From Aureimonas altamirensis (GTDB taxonomy: Bacteria; Pseudomonadota; Alphaproteobacteria; Rhizobiales; Rhizobiaceae), in assembly GCF_023702225.1 (NCBI RefSeq), contig NZ_JAMQCO010000009.1, positions 137,278 to 201,277 on the forward strand: a stretch of 64,000 nt of DNA, written 5' to 3'. Shown here piece by piece: positions 56,975 to 64,000 of the stretch; positions within the stretch are counted from its first letter, which is position 1; each line of letters begins with the position of its first letter. Under the pieces are notes generated by a model, which was not told where the DNA came from, ran no database searches, and was given only the letters and a program-made list of their open reading frames with translations. Both the position numbers and the translations under genes were made by a program.

Positions 56975-58438
56975 TTACATCAACGGGCTGATCAGCCGCA
57001 TGATGTTTTCCCCGAGTTGCGTGGCGAAACCGCGCTTTGCCCAGCTTTCCGCGTCCAGCCGCTCGCTGCTTGCCCGGTAGTCCCGTTCGATGCCGCGCAG
57101 CTTGCGGACCATTTCCGCGTCGTAGATCAGCAGCGTCACTTCGGAATTCAGCTCGAAGGAGCGGCGATCCATGTTGGCAGAGCCGATGATGGCGATATCC
57201 TCGTCGATCGACAGGTGCTTGGCATGCAGGAACCGCTCCCGGTACAGCATCACCTCCACCCCCGCCGACAGGAGATCGTCGTAGTAGGAGCGCTGCGCAT
57301 GGTCGATCAGGGCCGAATTGGTCGTGTAGGTCACGAACAGCGAAACCGTCACGCCCTTTGCGACCGCGGTGCGCATGGCCTGCAGAAGTGGCTCGTTGGG
57401 GATGAAATAGGGCGTCGCCAGCACCACCCGGTCGCGCGCGTTGTGGATCAGGTCGGTGAACAGCGTGTCCACCTGCGCGCCCGGATAGTCCGGGCCGGTC
57501 GGCAGAAGCTGTGCCAGCGCACCGCCTTCCGCGTCCGCGAAATCTGTGACGGGCATCAGATCCGGCGAGCCGATATCCTCCTCCGTTTCGAGGTACCAGT
57601 CGCCGATGAAGACGGCCTGCATCTCCAGCACCACAGGGCCGACTACGCGCGCCATGACCTCGCGGTAGAAGGTATTCGGCTCGTATTCGCTGCGATGCAT
57701 GTTCTGCGATCCCACCCAGCCGACATGCCCGTCGACCACAACGATCTTGCGATGGTTGCGCAGGTCGGCCCGCGTCGCCCGGTTCCAGAAGCGCAGGGGC
57801 AGGATGACCCGGAGCGCGACGCCCGAGCCTTCCAGGCGGCGCGCGATTCGCCGCCGGTCGGTGGACGAGCCGACGGCGTCGATCAGGAGGCGGCAGGTGA
57901 CGCCGCGCCGCGCCGCGCGCTCCAGCGCCGCCAGCACCTTGTCCCCGGCCTCGTCCATCATCAAAATGTAGAACAGCATGTGGACGTGCTTCCTGGCGCC
58001 GTCGATGTCGGCGACGATGCGTTCGACGACGCGGTTGTAGTCCGCATCCAGGTCGATCCGGTTGCCGGGCAGGCATGGCTGGCGGCCCAGCCGCTGCACA
58101 AGCCGTGCCGCCATGGCGTAGCGCGGGGCAAGCCCTTCCTCATGTCCGGAGCGCTGTTCGAGCGTCAGGTCGCCCAGCGCGCGGCCCAGCACGGCGGGAA
58201 GACGCCGGAGCCTGTCCTTGCGCCAGCGCGGATGCTCCGCATGGCCGAGCGCCAGGTAGATCAGCAGCGCCACGATGGGCAGGAAGAAGAAAAGGATCAT
58301 CCAGGCCTGCGCCGCTGCGGGCGAGCGGCGGAAGGGAATGTAGATCAGCGCTCCGAAGATGATGCCCCAGTTGAGTATCCCCGTCGCGACCGACCAGGTC
58401 GTCCAGAAGGCGGCGTCGAGTTGCATTGCGGCGGGCAT
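56975..58438 (-). CDS. cls: Cardiolipin synthase (phospholipase D family)
   Basis: Joins two phosphatidylglycerol molecules into cardiolipin at the inner membrane. Two N-terminal membrane segments (about residues 10-30 and 40-60) precede two HKD motifs, NHRKIVVVDGHVGWVGSQN and LHAKHLSIDEDIAIIGSAN. The length of about 487 residues is normal. Starts at 58462, 58438 and 58426 are all in frame with weak ribosome sites; I use the middle one. It is divergent from the EEP-family gene. Confidence 0.9.
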   Translation of the reverse strand: MPAAMQLDAAFWTTWSVATGILNWGIIFGALIYIPFRRSPAAAQAWMILFFFLPIVALLIYLALGHAEHPRWRKDRLRRLPAVLGRALGDLTLEQRSGHEEGLAPRYAMAARLVQRLGRQPCLPGNRIDLDADYNRVVERIVADIDGARKHVHMLFYILMMDEAGDKVLAALERAARRGVTCRLLIDAVGSSTDRRRIARRLEGSGVALRVILPLRFWNRATRADLRNHRKIVVVDGHVGWVGSQNMHRSEYEPNTFYREVMARVVGPVVLEMQAVFIGDWYLETEEDIGSPDLMPVTDFADAEGGALAQLLPTGPDYPGAQVDTLFTDLIHNARDRVVLATPYFIPNEPLLQAMRTAVAKGVTVSLFVTYTTNSALIDHAQRSYYDDLLSAGVEVMLYRERFLHAKHLSIDEDIAIIGSANMDRRSFELNSEVTLLIYDAEMVRKLRGIERDYRASSERLDAESWAKRGFATQLGENIMRLISPLM

Positions 58439-58635
58439 CCATGTGCTGTGGCTGGACCGCATTTAGAGCAGATCGGCGAAAAGTGGAAACGCCGGGCAAA
58501 CGCATCGTGCCCGCCCGTCGACGGCAAGTTGAATTTCGCGGGCGCAACGCCAATATCCATGCCGGAATTTCGCCCGATGGGGCGTGCATGGATGTGGCGC
58601 GGGCCGGCAGGCCGCTTCGTCGGAAAGGGTGCGAG

Positions 58636-59412
58636 TTGCGGATAGTCTACGCCAATCTCGGATATGCACGCGATATCGACGGGTCTCTCAAGCACCATCT
58701 CGGGCGGGCGCACCACCACATCTATACGCCCCGGCAGGCGCAGCTGCGTGCGCTCCACTTCCTGAAGGACAAGCTGCGGCAGTTGCAACCGGACCTGTCC
58801 TGCTTCCTCGAGATCGACCAGGGCTCCGTCACCAACGGCTTCTTCGACCAGTTTCCCGTCCTGTGCGAAGACCATCACCGCACGGTGCGAATCGACGGCA
58901 AATACAGCGCCGGCAAGCGGTTTCGCCGCCTGTCGGTTTCGCGCGGCAAGTCCAGCGCCTTCCTGGCTACGGGCGATCTGCCCTTTACGGCGCGGTATCT
59001 GGACGACGGCAAGAAGCGGCTGGTCTACGATATCGACCTGCCGGGCGTCCGGGTGCTGCTGGCGCACTGCTCGCTTTTGCGGCGGGTGCGGCATCGCCAG
59101 CTCGAACAACTGGCCGCATGGGCTCGGGAGCGCGATACGCCCACCATCATCACCGGCGATTTCAACATGTTCGGCGGTCCGCAGGAATTGGCGCCGCTCC
59201 TGGCCGACGGGCGCTTCGCCTATCTGAACGGCCAGATGGCGCCGACATTCAGGCTCGGGCCCTGGAAGGCGAGCCTTGATCCCTGCATCGTATCCGGCGA
59301 CCTGATGGGGCGCTGCCGGATCGAGATCATCGACATGCCGTTCTCGGACCACCAGATGCTGATGATCGACGTGGACACGGCGATGGACGCCCGCCTGCGC
59401 AAGGCAGGCTGA
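58636..59412 (+). CDS. Endonuclease/exonuclease/phosphatase family protein
   Basis: A 258-residue protein of the EEP fold. RIVYANLGYARDIDG starts the fold, then FLEIDQGS with the metal Glu, TIITGDFNMFGGPQE with the Asp-Asn pair, and MPFSDHQMLMID with the catalytic Asp-His. The substrate could be a nucleic acid, phospholipid or sugar phosphate. The preferred start is TTG, with AAAGGG at good distance; an in-frame ATG at 58588 would add 16 residues. Confidence 0.87.
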   Translation: MRIVYANLGYARDIDGSLKHHLGRAHHHIYTPRQAQLRALHFLKDKLRQLQPDLSCFLEIDQGSVTNGFFDQFPVLCEDHHRTVRIDGKYSAGKRFRRLSVSRGKSSAFLATGDLPFTARYLDDGKKRLVYDIDLPGVRVLLAHCSLLRRVRHRQLEQLAAWARERDTPTIITGDFNMFGGPQELAPLLADGRFAYLNGQMAPTFRLGPWKASLDPCIVSGDLMGRCRIEIIDMPFSDHQMLMIDVDTAMDARLRKAG

Positions 59413-59415
59413 CGC

Positions 59416-59487
59416 CTAGATCATTCCGAGGCCGAGCAGCGTCATCGCAAGGATGGTGCTTGTCAGGATGGTGGACTGCAGCGGCAT
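59416..59487 (-). CDS. Possible 23-residue hydrophobic peptide
   Basis: A short frame ATG to TAG encodes MPLQSTILTSTILAMTLLGL plus three residues, which could form one membrane helix. GGAG lies eight bases before the ATG. It sits 79 bases downstream of purB on the same strand and ends three bases from the convergent EEP gene. Too short to be sure it is translated. Confidence 0.35.
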   Translation of the reverse strand: MPLQSTILTSTILAMTLLGLGMI

Positions 59488-59566
59488 GGCGTCATCTCCG
59501 GCGGGCGGCGATACGCCACCCTTCTGCCGGCAAAACGCCGCATTGATTAACCGGTTCCCACCGGCG

Positions 59567-60886
59567 TCATGACGCCGGCGTCACATCCCCGAAGACACGG
59601 CGGAAGATGGTGTCGACATGCTTGGTGTGATAGCCGAGGTCGAACTTCTCACGCAGTTCCTCTTCCGAAAGAGCCTCTCGGACTTCCTTGTCCGCCAGGA
59701 GTTCCTGCAGGAAGTCCGCGCCCTGTTCCCAGACCTTCATGGCGTTGCGCTGCACCAGGCGATAGGCATCCTCGCGCGACTTGCCGGCCTGGGTGAGCGC
59801 CAGGAGGACGCGCTGCGAATGGACCAGCCCGCGGAACTGGTTGAGGTTGCGGTCCATCCGCTCGGGATAGACGAGCAACTTGTCGATGACGCCCGTCAGG
59901 CGCGCCAGCGCGAAGTCCAGCGTGATGGTGGCGTCGGGGCCGATCATCCGCTCCACGGAAGAGTGCGAGATATCGCGCTCGTGCCAGAGGGCGACGTTTT
60001 CCATGGCGGGGAAGGCATAGGAGCGCACCATGCGGGCGAGGCCCGTGAGGTTTTCGGTCAGCACCGGGTTGCGCTTGTGCGGCATCGCCGACGAGCCTTT
60101 CTGGCCGGGCGAGAAATATTCCTCGGCCTCCAGCACCTCGGTCCGCTGCAGATGGCGGATCTCCACCGCCAGCCGCTCCACCGACGAGGCGATCACCGCC
60201 AGCGTCGCGAAATACATCGCATGCCTGTCGCGCGGGATCACCTGCGTCGATACCGGCTCTACGTGCAGGCCCATGGCCTTGGCGACATGTTCCTCGACAC
60301 GCGGATCGATGTTGGCGAACGTGCCGACCGCGCCCGAGATCGCCGCGGTGGAAATTTCCTCGCGCGCGGCAACGAGCCGGGCGCGCGCGCGCTCGAACTC
60401 GACATAGGCCAGCGCCATCTTGACGCCGAAGGTGGTCGGCTCTGCGTGGATGCCGTGGCTGCGGCCGATGGTGACCGTGTCCTTGTGCTCGAAGGCGCGA
60501 CGCTTGAGAGCGGCCAGCAGCGCATCAAGATCGGCCAGCAACAGGGTGCTGGCGCGCTGCAGTTGCACGTTGAAGCAGGTGTCCAGCACGTCGGACGAGG
60601 TCATGCCCTGATGGACGAAACGGGCATCCGGCCCGACGAATTCGGCCAGATGCGTCAGGAAGGCGATCACGTCGTGCTTGGTCTCGCGCTCGATCTCGTC
60701 GATGCGGTCGACGTCGAAGGTTGCCGCGCCGCCCTTTTCCCAGATCGTCCTGGCCGCTTCCTTCGGTATCACGCCCAGCTCCGCCAGGGCGTCCGCCGCG
60801 TGCGCCTCGATCTCGAACCAGATGCGGAACTTCGTTTCCTGCGACCAGATGGACACCATTTCGGGGCGGGAATAACGGGGGATCAT
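59567..60886 (-). CDS. purB: Adenylosuccinate lyase
   Basis: Releases fumarate from SAICAR and from adenylosuccinate in purine synthesis. The 439-residue protein has the superfamily signature GSSAMPHKRNPVLTENL near residue 263, IGRSHGIHAEPTTFG with the catalytic His, and HQGMTSSDVLDT. MIPRYSRPEMVSIWSQETKF is the expected N-terminus. It follows the P1 hydrolase gene after 76 bases on the same strand. Confidence 0.96.
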   Translation of the reverse strand: MIPRYSRPEMVSIWSQETKFRIWFEIEAHAADALAELGVIPKEAARTIWEKGGAATFDVDRIDEIERETKHDVIAFLTHLAEFVGPDARFVHQGMTSSDVLDTCFNVQLQRASTLLLADLDALLAALKRRAFEHKDTVTIGRSHGIHAEPTTFGVKMALAYVEFERARARLVAAREEISTAAISGAVGTFANIDPRVEEHVAKAMGLHVEPVSTQVIPRDRHAMYFATLAVIASSVERLAVEIRHLQRTEVLEAEEYFSPGQKGSSAMPHKRNPVLTENLTGLARMVRSYAFPAMENVALWHERDISHSSVERMIGPDATITLDFALARLTGVIDKLLVYPERMDRNLNQFRGLVHSQRVLLALTQAGKSREDAYRLVQRNAMKVWEQGADFLQELLADKEVREALSEEELREKFDLGYHTKHVDTIFRRVFGDVTPAS

Positions 60887-60962
60887 CGGCTATGACTTTC
60901 GGCGCTGTGGCTTGAGGAGAAACGCCCCTTTAACAGACGCGCCGCCGCGCCTCAATCACGCT

Positions 60963-61964
60963 CTACAGCGTACTCCACGCGGGTACCATGTCGCCCGCGT
61001 CGGGGCGTGCGGCGTGGACGCCGCGCGCTATGGCGCGCGCCATGACGGCGGCCGACGCCGCGCCGAGGTCTATGCGCGCTACGCGGTCGGGGACGATGTC
61101 GCTGCCGCCGGTCGCCACGCCGAAGACGAGATCGCCGTCGAAGTCGGTATGGGCCGGCCATAGCGCGTGGGCAAACCCGTCATGCGCGGCGACGGCCAGC
61201 CGCTTGGCAGCCGCCTTGTCCAGCACGGCATCGGTGGCGATGACGGCGATCGTGGTATTGCCGCCGGGCGTCGGGTTCATCTTGGTGGCGGGCGGCCGCG
61301 CGTCCTGCGGCGTGCGGGGCGGCAGGCCGAGCCCGCCGAACTCGCCATTCATCTCGAAGGCGGCGGCGCGAAAATGACGTGTGCCGAAAAAGAGCGGCGA
61401 GCCGACCGCGTTCACCGCCACCAGCGCCGCCACGGTGATGCCGCCGGGCAGCATGCAGGAGGCCGTCCCGAGGCCGCCCTTGCACGTTGCCGTCGTCGCC
61501 CCGAAGCCGGCGCCCACGGTGCCCAGCCGACAGTCGTCACCGGCGGCCAATGCGGCGGCGTAACCGAGGTCCCGGTAGGGGGAATGCAACCCCCAATCCT
61601 TGTCGCCGCCGTTGATGAGGTCGAACAGGATGGCGCCCGTCACGATGGGAACGCGCATACCGGCAACCTCGAAGCCGCGGCCCTGCGCCCGCAGGGCGGA
61701 TTGCAGGCCGGAAGCGGCGTCGAGCCCGAATGCCGATCCGCCCGACAGCGCGATTCCGTCGATGCCGGAAACGAGGTTCTCCGCATCGAGAAGCGGCGTT
61801 TCCCGCGTGCCGGGCGCGCCGCCATGAATGGCGACGGAGGCGACCGCGGGCGCGTCGAACAGGATGGCCGTCACGCCGCTGCGCAACCGCGCGTCGTCCG
61901 CATGCCCAACCGCGATACCTGCGATGTCGGTCAACGCATTTCGCGGGCCCGTGCGCCAAACCAT
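60963..61964 (-). CDS. P1/S58 family Ntn-type hydrolase (DmpA/NylC-like)
   Basis: A 333-residue member of the L-aminopeptidase/D-esterase and nylon-oligomer hydrolase family, which activates itself by cutting between Asn and Thr or Ser. The segment NPTPGGNTTIAVIATDA places the likely cleavage at Asn236-Thr237, with Thr237 as nucleophile. Other family elements are GIALSGGSAFGLDAASGL and GAGFGATTATCKGGLG. No signal peptide is visible. Its start lies two bases after the stop of the binding-protein gene, so the two are almost certainly cotranscribed. Substrate unknown. Confidence 0.88.
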   Translation of the reverse strand: MVWRTGPRNALTDIAGIAVGHADDARLRSGVTAILFDAPAVASVAIHGGAPGTRETPLLDAENLVSGIDGIALSGGSAFGLDAASGLQSALRAQGRGFEVAGMRVPIVTGAILFDLINGGDKDWGLHSPYRDLGYAAALAAGDDCRLGTVGAGFGATTATCKGGLGTASCMLPGGITVAALVAVNAVGSPLFFGTRHFRAAAFEMNGEFGGLGLPPRTPQDARPPATKMNPTPGGNTTIAVIATDAVLDKAAAKRLAVAAHDGFAHALWPAHTDFDGDLVFGVATGGSDIVPDRVARIDLGAASAAVMARAIARGVHAARPDAGDMVPAWSTL

Positions 61965-61966
61965 GA

Positions 61967-63016
61967 TCAGCCCTCCGGCTGCAGGACGAACCGCCCGTCC
62001 TGCCACTCCACGATGTCGTATCGCGGCATGCCGGATTCGCCTTGCGTATCGAAGCGCACCGGCCCCGCGGCGGTATCGAACGTCTGTCCGCCCAATGCGG
62101 CGCCGGGCGCTTGCGTGGAGAGGGCGGATGCGGCGATCTGGCCGGCCGAGTAGCCGTCTTGGAAATACCCCTCCCGGCGCGGTGCCGCCGTGTCGGAATC
62201 GGCGATGGCGAAGCCCTTCGGCGCGATCGCGCGCACGCCATCCGGCAAGGGGGGCTCGCTGGCCTCGTCGATCAGGTTCTCTCCGCCCAGCACCGCAAGG
62301 TCGATATTCAACGACGCCGCATCGCGCATGATGATGGCCGTGTCGGCGACGCCGCCCAGAGCCACGATCCGCGTAACGCCGCTTTGCGCTATGCGCCGCG
62401 CCAGCGTGAACTGCCTGTCTTCGGCGGGGCGGTAATTGTCCATCAACGCCGGCTCCAGCCCCCGCAGCGCCAATGCGGCGCGCAGTTCGTCGGCAAGGCT
62501 GCGGGCGCGCACGGATCCGTCCTCGACGATCCCGAAGGGCAGGCCCGGCCACAGATCGGCGATGGCGGCGGCGAGCGCCTGAGCCTCGCCCTCGGGCCTC
62601 GGCGCCAGACGCCAGACGCGCCGTTCCTGCCCCCGGCGGACATCCGTCAGCCGCGTGCTGCGCGCACCCACCACCAGGGTGGGCACGTCCGCGTCGGCCA
62701 GGGCGGGCAGGGCGGCCTCGGCGGACGGCGTGCAAAGAAATCCGACGGCCAGCGGGATGTCTGCCGCCAGGAATGCCAGTGCCGTGTCGCGCCCGCCCTG
62801 CGGGGTGCATGGCGTATCCCGTTCCACGATGGCAAGGCCGGGCGCACCCGCGCGAACGCCTTCCAGGAATTGCCGTCCAAGTGTCTCGTATGGCCCGCTC
62901 AACGGCGCGGCGACCCCCAGTTCGGCCTGCTGTGCCGGCGCGGGCTGGGTCAGGAGCGCCAGGCAGGCTACGCAGCCAGATAGCCACCTCGAATTGCGGA
63001 TCATCACCCTATGCAT
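61967..63016 (-). CDS. Periplasmic branched-chain amino acid-type binding protein (orphan)
   Basis: A 349-residue Peripla_BP_6 protein with a signal peptide (SRWLSGCVACLALLTQPAPA, cut before QQAELG). The mature N-terminus GVAAPLSGPYETLGRQFLEG matches LivK-type proteins, and the region ALADADVPTLVVGARS shows the ligand-binding fold. No permease or ATPase genes adjoin it. It is directly followed by the P1 hydrolase gene, which suggests a related peptide or amide ligand. The start could also be the ATG at 63004. Confidence 0.85.
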   Translation of the reverse strand: MHRVMIRNSRWLSGCVACLALLTQPAPAQQAELGVAAPLSGPYETLGRQFLEGVRAGAPGLAIVERDTPCTPQGGRDTALAFLAADIPLAVGFLCTPSAEAALPALADADVPTLVVGARSTRLTDVRRGQERRVWRLAPRPEGEAQALAAAIADLWPGLPFGIVEDGSVRARSLADELRAALALRGLEPALMDNYRPAEDRQFTLARRIAQSGVTRIVALGGVADTAIIMRDAASLNIDLAVLGGENLIDEASEPPLPDGVRAIAPKGFAIADSDTAAPRREGYFQDGYSAGQIAASALSTQAPGAALGGQTFDTAAGPVRFDTQGESGMPRYDIVEWQDGRFVLQPEG

Positions 63017-63203
63017 GCTCCCGACACTGGATTCCCGCGAACGTATATGCTGAAAGCATGAGGCCGCAAGCGACGGCGACGAATGGCGCTCACCCGAATG
63101 GGCAGGTTGTGTAACCGCGCATGATGCTTAACTTCTACTCCGAGGACGTGGATCGTCTCATCGCCGAAAGGCGATACGGCGCATGTGCCGGGGAGATTTG
63201 GAC

Positions 63204-63704
63204 ATGGATTTGCTGACAGGGCCGTTGATCGACCGCTTCGACTTCCGCAACGCGATGAGCCATTTCGCGGCGGCGGTGCATGTCGTCACGACGGATGGCC
63301 GCTTCGGCTTGCGCGGAACGACGGTCACGTCGGTCTGCTCCGTATCCGACGATCCGCCGACGCTTCTGGTCTGCCTCAACCTGTCCAGCGCCGGCAACGA
63401 CCGCTTCTCCGAAAACGGTGCCTTTGCCGTCAACGTGCTGGAGGCCGGGCAGGAGGCCGTCGCACGCGCATTCGCCGGCGAAGGGAAGCTGCCGGCCGAG
63501 GAGCGCTTCGCCCTGGCCGCCTGGGAAACCGCAGCAACCGGTGCGCCGATGCTGAAGGGCGCGCTCGCCAGTTTCGACTGCCGCGTCACGGATTCGCGCA
63601 TCGTCGCGACCCACCGTGTCATCATCGGCGAGGTCGTGGGGCTGAAGGTCGCGCCCGCGGCGCCTAGCCTTCTTTACAAGGAGCGCCAGTTTCACAGCCT
63701 GTAA
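63204..63704 (+). CDS. Flavin reductase family protein (RutF-like)
   Basis: FMN-binding split-barrel protein of 166 residues that probably supplies reduced flavin to a partner monooxygenase. The core is RNAMSHFAAAVHVVTTDG, TTVTSVCSVSDDPPTLLVCL and GAPMLKGALASFDCRV. No monooxygenase gene is next to it. GGGGAG is about eight bases before the ATG used; an ATG at 63183 is less well placed. Confidence 0.87.
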   Translation: MDLLTGPLIDRFDFRNAMSHFAAAVHVVTTDGRFGLRGTTVTSVCSVSDDPPTLLVCLNLSSAGNDRFSENGAFAVNVLEAGQEAVARAFAGEGKLPAEERFALAAWETAATGAPMLKGALASFDCRVTDSRIVATHRVIIGEVVGLKVAPAAPSLLYKERQFHSL

Positions 63705-63725
63705 GGGCAACGGAAGGCGCGCAGC

Positions 63726-64000
63726 ATGGACGTTCTCGAACTGGCCGAAGCCTGGACGGGCGAGGGGCGTACCGCCGCGCTCGCCACCGTTCTCGAAACA
63801 TGGGGCTCGTCTCCACGGCCCGCCGGCAGCCATCTCCTGATCGCCTCCGACGGTGCGTTCGAAGGCTCGGTCTCGGGCGGCTGCGTCGAGGCGGACGTGA
63901 TCGCCGAGGCACAGGACGTGATCGCCGACGGACGACCGCGCCTTCTGGAGTTCGGCGTTTCCGACCAGCGCGCCTGGCAGGCCGGCCTGTCGTGCGGGGG
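63726..64000 (+). CDS. XdhC/CoxI family protein (3' truncated by window end)
   Basis: The first 91 codons of a protein that matures molybdenum hydroxylases such as xanthine dehydrogenase by handling the molybdenum cofactor. The N-terminal XdhC/CoxI domain is recognisable by TVLETWGSSPRPAGSHLLI, GSVSGGCVEADVIAE and GLSCG. The rest lies beyond the window, so it may belong to the XdhC or MobA-fused subgroup. It starts 21 bases after the flavin reductase gene. Confidence 0.85.
   Translation, partial: MDVLELAEAWTGEGRTAALATVLETWGSSPRPAGSHLLIASDGAFEGSVSGGCVEADVIAEAQDVIADGRPRLLEFGVSDQRAWQAGLSCG

Overview
The window is GC-rich chromosomal DNA from an alphaproteobacterium, almost certainly of the order Hyphomicrobiales (Rhizobiales). 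The evidence is the Porin_2-type porin, the iron regulator RirA with its three cluster cysteines, the BioY/BioM/BioN biotin transporter, the DUF1476 F1-ATPase inhibitor, the small PurL with separate PurS and PurQ, and the block rpoZ-rsh-pyrE-DUF2062-acpS-lepB-rnc-era-recO. I cannot name the family or genus. I see no insertion sequence, phage gene, CRISPR array, rRNA or tRNA. No gap between genes exceeds 300 bases.

Layout. 1-1.2 kb: 3' part of a porin. 1.4-7.2 kb: a soluble lytic transglycosylase facing dapA and smpB, then a uracil-DNA glycosylase and a NYN nuclease facing rpoZ. 7.3-14.4 kb: the stringent-response enzyme followed by pyrE, acpS, lepB, rnc, era and recO. 14.4-19.9 kb: a minus-strand set (phosphatase-like protein, HD hydrolase, YgfZ), dihydroorotase, and four minus-strand genes (two exported proteins, one small unknown, one NUDIX hydrolase). 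20-25.7 kb: SRAP protein, cysS, pip, GFA-fold protein, rarD, LOG protein. 25.8-28.6 kb: bioYMN and a D-amino-acid aminotransferase. 28.6-36 kb: xylulokinase and a branched-chain amino acid ABC transporter (livHMGF-DUF6867-livK). 36.1-38.5 kb: rirA with a matching operator, a WecG/TagA glycosyltransferase and a polysaccharide deacetylase. 38.5-42.3 kb: LysR regulator, methylmalonate-semialdehyde dehydrogenase, isocitrate dehydrogenase. 42.4-49.4 kb: trmJ, murI, a small membrane protein, rpsD, a GGDEF-EAL protein, ttcA and an inositol-monophosphatase-family enzyme. 49.4-61 kb: mostly the minus-strand purine set (purC-purS-purQ-two lipoproteins-purL-bolA-grxD, later purB), with a DUF1476/aldolase pair, an alpha/beta hydrolase, cardiolipin synthase and an EEP-family enzyme between. 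61-64 kb: an Ntn-type P1 hydrolase coupled to an orphan periplasmic binding protein, a flavin reductase and the start of an XdhC-family gene.

How the genes work together. Most is core metabolism and information processing: nucleotide synthesis (pyrE, pyrC, five pur genes), translation and RNA processing (smpB, cysS, rpsD, trmJ, ttcA, rnc, era), envelope (dapA, murI, slt, lepB, cls, porin) and global control (rsh, rpoZ, rirA, c-di-GMP turnover). Many adjacent genes overlap by 1-4 bases (ATGA, GTGA, TTGA, TGATG), which implies translational coupling. Convergent pairs are often separated by strong hairpins.

I found no obviously new defence, mobile or biosynthetic system. The observations most worth a second look are an exact TGA-N9-TCA operator between rirA and the liv operon, a perfect 32-bp palindrome between ygfZ and pyrC, the P1 hydrolase/orphan binding-protein pair, two lipoproteins inside the purine operon, and a possible 23-residue membrane peptide after purB.
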